From: Caryophanales bacterium UBA4869
Lineage (GTDB): Bacteria > Bacillota_I > Bacilli_A > RFN20 > CAG-288
Direction of reading: 5' to 3'
DNA: 11,566 bases
NCBI GenBank assembly: GCA_002399505.1
Contig: DHDT01000052.1
Coordinates: forward strand, 21,512-33,077
The first letter of the stretch is position 1, and each line of letters starts with the position of its first letter. This document shows, one piece after another, positions 1 to 5,248 of the stretch. The notes under the pieces are model-generated. The model ran no database searches and had not been told where the DNA came from. It was given only the letters and a program-made list of their open reading frames with translations. Both the position numbers and the translations under genes were made by a program.

Positions 1-189
1 CCGATTGTCGGAAATATCGGCGGCTTCCTCTTCTCTTTGGTGAAGAGACAGTTTGGAATCAAGGATTTCGGTTTCATCTTCCCAGGTCACGGCGGAATCA
101 TCGACCGATTTGACAGTGTCATGACTAATTCCATTGTCATGAGCATTATTATTCTTCTGACTGCTAACGGATGGAATTTCCTGATATGA
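1..189 (+). CDS. cdsA: Phosphatidate cytidylyltransferase, C-terminal fragment (CDP-diglyceride synthase)
   Basis: Only the last 62 residues are in the window; the gene begins to the left. The reading frame is open from base 1 to a TGA at 187-189. Residues 12-38 of the fragment match the family signature of CdsA: SLVKR, then GIKD, then [11 protein letters not shown]. The conserved lysine, aspartates and histidine expected for metal and CTP handling are all present. The protein is followed by a last hydrophobic segment ([12 protein letters not shown]), as expected for the final membrane helix. From the family, CdsA is an integral membrane enzyme that converts phosphatidate and CTP to CDP-diacylglycerol, the precursor of anionic phospholipids. 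Its stop codon overlaps the dxr start (ATGA), which suggests translational coupling in one operon. The signature makes the identification firm despite truncation. Confidence 0.95.
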   Translation, partial: PIVGNIGGFLFSLVKRQFGIKDFGFIFPGHGGIIDRFDSVMTNSIVMSIIILLTANGWNFLI

Positions 190-1385
190 GAGAAAACATA
201 ATCGTTTTAGGAGCCACAGGCTCTATCGGTCTTCAATGTCTTTCTATTCTCCGCTATTCTTTTGATTATCGTCTTGTCGGTGTCTCTCTTAACAGTCACA
301 TCGAAAAAATAGAACCGGAGCTTCTTTATTTCGATTCTTTGAAATTTGTCGCTATCGCTGATATTGAAAAGGCCAAGGAGTTTAAAGCCAAGCATCCTTC
401 TCTTATAGTCTTTAGCGGTGATGACTGCAATGTTCTGCTTCTGAAAGAACTGAATAAGGCGACAGTCTTTAATTCTCTTCTTGGAAACTGCGGATTGGTT
501 CCCTCACTTCTGGCTCTCAGACAGAACCAAGATCTTCTCCTTGCCAACAAGGAGACATTGGTTATCGGGTCCTCTCTTGTCAAGAAAGAGATGAAGACAT
601 CTAAATCCCATCTCTATCCTGTCGACAGCGAACACGTCGCCTTAGCTAAACTTCTTAAGACTGCCAAAGAAAAAGGCATCAGAAAAAGAGATATCACCTC
701 TCTTGTCGTCACGGCAAGCGGTGGATCTCTCAGAGACAAGAAGATAAGTGAACTAGATGACGTCAAACCGGAAGAAGTGCTCCGGCATCCTACCTGGCAT
801 ATGGGCTCGAAGATCACTGTTGACAGTGCGACTCTTGTCAACAAGGGCTATGAAGTGATCGAAGCCAGTGTTCTCTTTGATTTTCCTCTTTCTAAAGTAG
901 GTGCCATCATCTGCCGAGAATCCCTGGTTCACGCCCTTATCAAATATATTGATAAGAATGGAAAAGAACAGACGCTTCTAGAATATTCTCCCTGCGATAT
1001 GAAAGTGGCAATAAGTTATGCCTTATCTAAAGGAAAACTTGAAACCCATCTAAACAGCTTAGACGACGTCAAAGACATTGAGGCTCTCCACTTTGGCAAA
1101 ATAGAAGATGACTTCTATCCTCTGTTTCAAAACACTATCAATCAATATAAGAAGAACGGCAATGTCGGCATGATATTCTATAATGCCGTCGATACTCTGG
1201 CTATTGAAAAATTCCTGCAGGGCGAAATACCATTCTCTTATATCAGGACTGCTCTTCGCTATTTGTATGAAGAAGGACCAAAGCTTCCCACTTTGTCTGA
1301 AGCAAACCTTCTTGATATCGAAGAGGAAAGCCGACAATATGCCAAGCAGATTATGATCCGTGCAAAGCTGCTCTTAAGGAGGTAA
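186..1385 (+). CDS. dxr: 1-deoxy-D-xylulose 5-phosphate reductoisomerase (DXR, IspC)
   Basis: DXR rearranges and reduces DXP to 2-C-methyl-D-erythritol 4-phosphate with NADPH, the first committed step of the MEP isoprenoid pathway. Numbering from the start chosen here (399 aa, normal family length): the NADPH Rossmann motif GATGSIG is at 9-15, NKE at 121-123, and the metal ligands D147 and E149 lie in VDSEH. S178 lies in SGGS, and the substrate/metal loop has H201, W204, M206, S214, N219, K220 and E223. All catalytic residues expected from the family are present, so the enzyme should be active. An in-frame ATG at 171 would add five residues, but the ATG at 186 overlaps the cdsA stop as ATGA and puts the first strand directly before GATGSIG as in relatives. 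No strong Shine-Dalgarno is visible, which fits coupling to cdsA. The gene ends three bases before rseP begins. Confidence 0.97.
   Translation: MRENIIVLGATGSIGLQCLSILRYSFDYRLVGVSLNSHIEKIEPELLYFDSLKFVAIADIEKAKEFKAKHPSLIVFSGDDCNVLLLKELNKATVFNSLLGNCGLVPSLLALRQNQDLLLANKETLVIGSSLVKKEMKTSKSHLYPVDSEHVALAKLLKTAKEKGIRKRDITSLVVTASGGSLRDKKISELDDVKPEEVLRHPTWHMGSKITVDSATLVNKGYEVIEASVLFDFPLSKVGAIICRESLVHALIKYIDKNGKEQTLLEYSPCDMKVAISYALSKGKLETHLNSLDDVKDIEALHFGKIEDDFYPLFQNTINQYKKNGNVGMIFYNAVDTLAIEKFLQGEIPFSYIRTALRYLYEEGPKLPTLSEANLLDIEEESRQYAKQIMIRAKLLLRR
1376..1382 (+). promoter_or_regulatory. Ribosome binding site of rseP inside the dxr 3' end
   Basis: AAGGAGG lies six bases before the rseP ATG. It overlaps the last sense codons of dxr (Leu-Arg-Arg), immediately before the dxr TAA. 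This strong Shine-Dalgarno fixes the rseP start and indicates co-transcription with dxr. Confidence 0.85.
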
Positions 1386-1388
1386 CTT

Positions 1389-2816
1389 ATGCAAGTCTGG
1401 CAAACTATCTTAAATGTGATAATCTTCATCCTCTGTTTATCCTTTGTCGTCTGTATCCATGAACTTGGCCATTTTACTGTTGCCAAGATCTGCAAAGTAT
1501 ACTGCTTTGAATTTTCCATTGGATTCGGGCCTGCTCTTTTCAAGCACAAATTCAAACACAAGGTCAAGAAAAACGAAAAGGGCCTTCCTTCTGATGCCGA
1601 AAGCGTCACAGCGGCCGACGAAGAAGGAAACCCATTAGAAGTCCTCTCAGTTGATTCCACTAAGGCTCCTGATAAAAACGGACGTGTCGAAGGCGAGACC
1701 GCCTTTGTCATCCGCGCCTTACCCTTAGGCGGATACGTGTCGATGGCCGGAGAAGAGACTGACGGAGAAGAAGGCATCCTTGTTCCTAAGAACAGAACTA
1801 TCGGCGGCATCAATCACTTCAAACAGATCTGTATCATGCTAGCCGGAATCACGATGAACTTCATTCTGGCTTTTATCCTTTTCTTGGCTGATTTCACCTT
1901 CTGCCCTCAGACTATGGCTCATGCTGACAGCAATGCCATCAATGTGGCTTCTTCGACTGACACTGTCAAATATGCCGCCAGTGAAGCCGGACTGAAGACC
2001 GGTGACAAGATCTTGACCCTCTATCAGAAATATGAGGGACTGACTGACAAGAACAACAATCCTGTCTCATTCGAATTCCCTTCAGCAGATGACAGAAATA
2101 CTATCACCTCCTATCAGTCATTCACTACTGGAAGCACTTCGGGAACATATGATGAACTGGAGCATTCCTCTATCGCCTATGCCTCACAGGACGTCATCGC
2201 CAGGAACTTCGACGACAAAATCACTGATATGGAAGCCTATAAGGATTATTTAGCCAATAGCAATTCGACTAGAACATTCTATATCACTTATGAAGACTTA
2301 GAAGGAAACACTAAGACTTTGGCTCCTGTCAAAGTCAAGGCCTCTGAAGTCAAGAGCAATGACACGCTCTACTATGTCTTCGAGAAACTTGGAATCAGCG
2401 TCTATACCAGTCAGTTCTACTTCTCGGCTGGAGAAGCCTGGGGACAGGCCGGAAATACCTTTGGCAATCTCTTCACCGGAATCTATAAGGCCTTAGGCGG
2501 ACTGTTCACGCCGGAAGGCTGGCAGAATGTCGGCGGTATCGTCAGTGTCTATCGTATGTCGGCTCAGGGCACGACCTCAGGCTCAGCGGGTTACTTCCTC
2601 CTTCTCTGGGGCTACATCTCCCTGAACTTAGGATGCTTCAACCTTCTTCCATTCCCCGGACTTGACGGCTGGCAGACTCTCATTTCTCTCCTTGAATCCA
2701 TCTTCAGAAAGAAGTTCTCCGACAAGTTCAAGAATATCGCCAACAACGTCGGTCTTATCGTCATGCTGGCTTTGGCCGTACTTCTAGTCGTCAAGGACTT
2801 CGTCATACCTCTTTAA
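1389..2816 (+). CDS. rseP: Site-2 intramembrane zinc metalloprotease, RseP/RasP family (M50B), with insertions
   Basis: This 475-aa polytopic membrane protease belongs to the family that cuts membrane-embedded substrates such as anti-sigma factors and leftover signal peptides. The first helix (about 7-23) runs into the zinc-binding HELGH at 24-28, with E25 as catalytic base. The family landmark RALPLGGYVSMAGEE is near 109-123. The second helix covers roughly 146-170. A PDZ-like domain carries AGLKTGD at 200-206. The third zinc ligand region is NLLPFPGLDGWQ at 418-429, with D426 as ligand, and a last helix lies near 454-470. Two insertions are visible: a charged stretch at about 52-100, and a Ser/Thr/Asn-rich stretch at about 213-277 that splits the PDZ-like region. 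They make the protein longer than typical Bacillus RasP. The usual LDGG reads LDGW. The metal ligands are intact, so activity is expected. It is last in the cdsA-dxr-rseP operon, ahead of a terminator. Confidence 0.94.
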   Translation: MQVWQTILNVIIFILCLSFVVCIHELGHFTVAKICKVYCFEFSIGFGPALFKHKFKHKVKKNEKGLPSDAESVTAADEEGNPLEVLSVDSTKAPDKNGRVEGETAFVIRALPLGGYVSMAGEETDGEEGILVPKNRTIGGINHFKQICIMLAGITMNFILAFILFLADFTFCPQTMAHADSNAINVASSTDTVKYAASEAGLKTGDKILTLYQKYEGLTDKNNNPVSFEFPSADDRNTITSYQSFTTGSTSGTYDELEHSSIAYASQDVIARNFDDKITDMEAYKDYLANSNSTRTFYITYEDLEGNTKTLAPVKVKASEVKSNDTLYYVFEKLGISVYTSQFYFSAGEAWGQAGNTFGNLFTGIYKALGGLFTPEGWQNVGGIVSVYRMSAQGTTSGSAGYFLLLWGYISLNLGCFNLLPFPGLDGWQTLISLLESIFRKKFSDKFKNIANNVGLIVMLALAVLLVVKDFVIPL

Positions 2817-2830
2817 AAAATACAGACATC

Positions 2831-2865
2831 AAAAAACCGGAGATTGATGAAGTCTCCGGTTTTTT
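2831..2865. terminator. Bidirectional Rho-independent terminator between rseP and hsp20
   Basis: A perfect 13-bp inverted repeat (AAAAAACCGGAGA at 2831-2843, TCTCCGGTTTTTT at 2853-2865) encloses a nine-base loop. The stem has a six-base T-run at its 3' end on both strands. It lies 14 bases after the rseP stop and 6 bases beyond the hsp20 stop, so it can end transcription from both convergent genes. Confidence 0.93.
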
Positions 2866-2871
2866 CATGCC

Positions 2872-3345
2872 CTACTTGATATCGATATAGGACTCTTCTT
2901 CTTCGGCCTTCTTAGGGACGAAGACTCTGAGGATTCCACTGTTTAAAGAAGCATTGATATCAGTCTTCTTGATGTTGTCTCCAACATAGAAGCTTCTCGA
3001 ATAGGAGCCATAGAATCTTTCGTTATGGACATATTTTCCTTTGACATCTTTGCTGTCTTCTTTATTGGTAGTGGCAGTGATATTCAAGTAGCCGTCTTTC
3101 AGGCCGATCTTGATATCTTTTTTATCGACACCCGGAAGTTCGACATCGAGACGGTAATCGTTGCCTTCATCCTTGATGTCAGTCTTCATGAGAGTGGACA
3201 TCGGTTTGAATTCAGGAAGGAAGTCGTCACGGAAGAGATCGAAGAAAGGATGAGAGAAGCCTACCTGGCATTCGTCCTTCTTTTCTTTAGTTTCTTTGCT
3301 GACGTTCTCGTTAGCCTTCATCTCAGAACTTTTCTTTTCAATCAT
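2872..3345 (-). CDS. hsp20: Small heat-shock protein, Hsp20/alpha-crystallin family
   Basis: This 157-aa protein is an ATP-independent holdase that would bind unfolding cytosolic proteins in large oligomers. The first 30 residues are highly charged and Lys/Glu-rich. An FFDLF-containing N-terminal segment follows, then the alpha-crystallin domain from about residue 50 to 146. Family marks are DVELPGVDKKDI, the loop NERFYGSYSRSFYV (108-121) and the A-x(4)-G-I-L motif at A132-L139. The extreme C-terminus ends in YIDIK, giving the I-x-I motif (154-156) that links subunits in sHSP oligomers. The ATG at 3345 is chosen because GGAGG lies eight bases upstream; a later Met9 is less well placed. The gene is monocistronic, with its own promoter and CIRCE operators upstream and a shared terminator downstream. 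It is inverted relative to its neighbours. Confidence 0.96.
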   Translation of the reverse strand: MIEKKSSEMKANENVSKETKEKKDECQVGFSHPFFDLFRDDFLPEFKPMSTLMKTDIKDEGNDYRLDVELPGVDKKDIKIGLKDGYLNITATTNKEDSKDVKGKYVHNERFYGSYSRSFYVGDNIKKTDINASLNSGILRVFVPKKAEEEESYIDIK

Positions 3346-3353
3346 AATATCAA

Positions 3354-3358
3354 CCTCC
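3354..3358 (-). promoter_or_regulatory. Ribosome binding site of hsp20
   Basis: On the minus strand GGAGG lies eight bases before the ATG at 3345, a near-ideal Shine-Dalgarno that decides the hsp20 start. Confidence 0.85.
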
Positions 3359-3371
3359 GTTTTTATTTATC

Positions 3372-3398
3372 TTAGCACTCGCATATCTCAAGTGCTAA
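3372..3398 (-). promoter_or_regulatory. CIRCE operator (HrcA binding site) of hsp20
   Basis: On the plus strand the site reads TTAGCACTC, nine bases, AAGTGCTAA. It matches the CIRCE consensus TTAGCACTC-N9-GAGTGCTAA at 17 of 18 arm positions. It lies immediately downstream of the hsp20 -10 box, around the expected transcription start and in the 5' untranslated region, the standard position for HrcA repression. The inference is that hsp20 belongs to the HrcA heat-shock regulon, induced when HrcA is inactivated by heat or by titration of GroE. hrcA itself is not in the window. Confidence 0.95.
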
Positions 3399-3402
3399 AT
3401 AT

Positions 3403-3430
3403 AGTATAAACTAAAATTAGCAGTTTTCAA
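3403..3430 (-). promoter_or_regulatory. Sigma-A-type promoter of hsp20
   Basis: Reading the minus strand, TTGAAA (3430-3425) is the -35 box and TATACT (3408-3403) the -10 box, separated by 16 bases. The predicted start, near 3396, falls inside the proximal CIRCE. Both boxes are close to consensus, and the fit with the operator supports the call. Confidence 0.8.
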
Positions 3431-3443
3431 GTGTTAGTGCTAA
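3417..3443 (-). promoter_or_regulatory. Second, degenerate CIRCE-like operator over the hsp20 -35 box
   Basis: On the plus strand the site reads TTAGCAGTT, nine bases, TAGTGCTAA. It keeps the exact 9-9-9 spacing of CIRCE and matches the arms at 15 of 18 positions. It covers the hsp20 -35 hexamer and starts 18 bases beyond the end of the first CIRCE, so centres are 45 bases apart. It could give cooperative HrcA binding or be a decaying copy. The exact spacing makes a chance match less likely, but binding is inferred only. Confidence 0.65.
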
Positions 3444-3563
3444 CTTTTTTAGTTGTTATTCTAAAACACTAGTATATAAGGCACTTTTTCAGTAAAATAT
3501 TTTTAAAGCAATCAATGATGACAATCTTTTTCAGTTTCTTTAATAATTCTGAGATTAAAAGCC

Positions 3564-3569
3564 TATAAT
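3564..3569 (+). promoter_or_regulatory. Candidate -10 box for the transporter gene
   Basis: A perfect TATAAT lies 28 bases before the ATG at 3598. No convincing -35 hexamer is found at 16-18 bases upstream, where the sequence is TAATAA-like, and there is no TG extension. The predicted mRNA leader would be only about 20 bases. The rest of the hsp20-transporter gap (3444-3563) is AT-rich, and I see no further gene or repeat in it. Confidence 0.4.
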
Positions 3570-3597
3570 TAATAGCGACTAGATATGGATATATAAT

Positions 3598-5160
3598 ATG
3601 ACATTTAAAAACAGAACTTTCTCTGGCGATAATCCGCCTAAGCTGACGGTCAGGACCTATGAGTTTATCTCCGTTTTCCGTGATGGCCTGTTTGAATTTT
3701 TCTCTCTTTTTATGCTTTTGTATGTTCAATTGGCCAGTCCGATTGCCGGAACTCCTTCCTCTTCCTATATTCCGATGTTTCTGACAATCACTCTTTCCTT
3801 GGTGGGTGCTCGTATCTTAGCCGCTTTTACCTGGACTTTTTCAAGCCATTTCCTGTCAGTCGGAAAATTTAAATATGGCCGTTATAGGATGTGCAATCTT
3901 ATCGGTCTGATCGGATCTACTTTTTTCTTTCTCCTGGTTTTCTTTGTCGCTCCCTTGGTATCAGGCTGGGCTTATGTGGCTTTGTTTGTCATCTTCTATA
4001 CTCTCATGGAGTGCTCTTATTCTATCGAAGACATCGCTTATTGGTCTTTTATCAATACCTTGACTTCTGACGAAAACAGAAAGAGCAAAATCGCTTCAGT
4101 CATGAATCTTTTTGTCGCTATCGGAACTTACGGCGTTGCCTCTATTGCACCGGCTGTCACTGCCGGAAATGCCAAGATGAACCTGACGATATTAGCTATG
4201 GTTCTTCTGAGTCTTGATTTCATCGCTGAAATCTTTTTTATCGTCACTATGAGTGAGAGACAGGAACCGGAGATCTCTCAATTGCAGAAGAAGACCAATA
4301 TCTTCGAACCGATGAGAATCCTGTTCTCTGACAAACAGATATTGGTGACGACTCTTTGCGTATTTCTTCTCTTTTTAGCCCAGGATTGCCTCATCGGTAA
4401 TTCTTCAACCTATTTTTTCTATGAATATGGCTATGGGAGCTTTGGAACTGACGGCTACGGAAATAGTCTTTTCCCGGGCGGCGTTGTTTCCTTTATTTTC
4501 ACCATCTGCTTTGGTTTAGGCATCGCCATAAGTCAGATATTCTATCCGCTTCTGGCTAAGAAGATGACGAAGAAGTATCTTCTTGTCATGACTTTGGGTA
4601 TTCTGGTATTTACCTATGTCTACCTGTTTGTTTTCGGATTCAAAAGCGGAAACGAAATCGGATTGTTTGTCACAGCTTTCGTTTTGGCTTTTGCCCATGG
4701 TCTTACCTATATGGCTATGACGATGAATTCTTTTGATCTGTCCGAATATTATGAGTATAAGAATCACGAAGACAAGAATGCACCGGTTCAGTCTCTCAAG
4801 GCCTTTGCCGTTATCTCTGCTAATGGCGTGCAGACTGGTATCTTCTATGCCTTCTTGGCTATGGCCGGTTTAGTGAATCTCAATTCCACAGTGGCACAGC
4901 TAGAAGCCGACAATGCTGCAAATCCCGGTATCCTGGATTTTATCGCCAATGTAAACAATACTATTCATTCGACTCAGGGAGTAAACGAGAGTCTGACCGT
5001 CTATCGTTTCGGTCTTACTTTATTCCCACTCCTGATTACAGCTGCCGCGATTCTTCTCACTATCTTTGTTGTCAGCGTCAATGACGAAAAGAAATTTGCT
5101 CTGATGACTCAGCAAGTCAATAAGGAAAGGGAGAACAGACTAAAGGAGTCTTCCAAGTAA
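3598..5160 (+). CDS. Multi-pass membrane transporter, GPH/MFS_2-like (sugar:cation symporter family)
   Basis: The 520-aa protein has about twelve hydrophobic segments in two halves, joined by a cytoplasmic loop near 218-245. GPH-like marks are KFKYGRYR at 90-97 (the GRYRP/GKFKPW loop after helix 2), DIAYWSFINTLTSDENRKSK at 145-164 (the family's D-x-x-Y-x-x-L-x-x-x-L-T-x-D-x-x-x-R pattern), and a FDLSEYYEYKN segment near 379-389. This family usually imports glycosides, pentosides or hexuronides with Na+ or H+. The substrate cannot be told here. Two aspartates that bind the coupling cation in MelB (pattern R-x-x-D-A-x-x-D in helix 2) are A75 and W79 in this alignment. The loops at 281-295 and 428-465 are longer than usual. 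The ATG at 3598 is the only plausible start, since the frame is closed by TAG at 3580-3582, but it lacks a good Shine-Dalgarno. No clear terminator separates it from polC. Confidence 0.75.
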   Translation: MTFKNRTFSGDNPPKLTVRTYEFISVFRDGLFEFFSLFMLLYVQLASPIAGTPSSSYIPMFLTITLSLVGARILAAFTWTFSSHFLSVGKFKYGRYRMCNLIGLIGSTFFFLLVFFVAPLVSGWAYVALFVIFYTLMECSYSIEDIAYWSFINTLTSDENRKSKIASVMNLFVAIGTYGVASIAPAVTAGNAKMNLTILAMVLLSLDFIAEIFFIVTMSERQEPEISQLQKKTNIFEPMRILFSDKQILVTTLCVFLLFLAQDCLIGNSSTYFFYEYGYGSFGTDGYGNSLFPGGVVSFIFTICFGLGIAISQIFYPLLAKKMTKKYLLVMTLGILVFTYVYLFVFGFKSGNEIGLFVTAFVLAFAHGLTYMAMTMNSFDLSEYYEYKNHEDKNAPVQSLKAFAVISANGVQTGIFYAFLAMAGLVNLNSTVAQLEADNAANPGILDFIANVNNTIHSTQGVNESLTVYRFGLTLFPLLITAAAILLTIFVVSVNDEKKFALMTQQVNKERENRLKESSK

Positions 5161-5198
5161 GACAAGCTCAGTTAAAAAATCAAGTTGTTTATTGGTAC

Positions 5199-5204
5199 TA
5201 TACT
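5199..5204 (+). promoter_or_regulatory. Candidate -10 box for polC
   Basis: TATACT lies 44 bases before the polC ATG in the 88-base gap after the transporter. Only an A-rich stretch is present where a -35 would be, so the promoter is weakly supported. Read-through from the transporter gene is also possible, because no hairpin terminator is visible in the gap. Confidence 0.3.
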
Positions 5205-5237
5205 TAATCGGCATTTCCCATTACAATGGATAAGAAT

Positions 5238-5242
5238 GGAGA
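5238..5242 (+). promoter_or_regulatory. Ribosome binding site of polC
   Basis: GGAGA lies six bases before the ATG at 5249. This selects 5249 as the polC start. An ATG at 5226 is out of frame with polC and closes at 5247-5249. Confidence 0.65.
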
Positions 5243-5248
5243 CAGATA

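Noticed and set aside
171..185. Upstream in-frame ATG for dxr adding MEFPD
   Set aside because: The ATG at 186 overlaps the cdsA stop as ATGA and gives the usual short N-terminus before GATGSIG. The longer start has no better ribosome binding site.
187..189. TGA read as tryptophan (Mycoplasma-type code)
   Set aside because: Conserved tryptophans in dxr, rseP, polC and glnN use TGG, no gene has an in-frame TGA, and cdsA and polC end naturally at TGA.
1259..1813. Minus-strand 184-codon open frame across the dxr-rseP junction
   Set aside because: It opposes two well-identified genes and has low-complexity Ser/Pro-rich content with no family features.
3433..3444. GTTAGTGCTAAC palindrome as a separate repressor site or the stem of a terminator
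   Set aside because: It is explained as one arm of the second CIRCE-like site. The stem is only five base pairs and no gene ends there, so the following T-run is not a terminator.
3469..3729. Minus-strand 86-codon open frame between hsp20 and the transporter
   Set aside because: It overlaps the transporter N-terminus, is Lys/Ile-rich as expected from AT-rich non-coding DNA, and has no convincing start signals or motifs.
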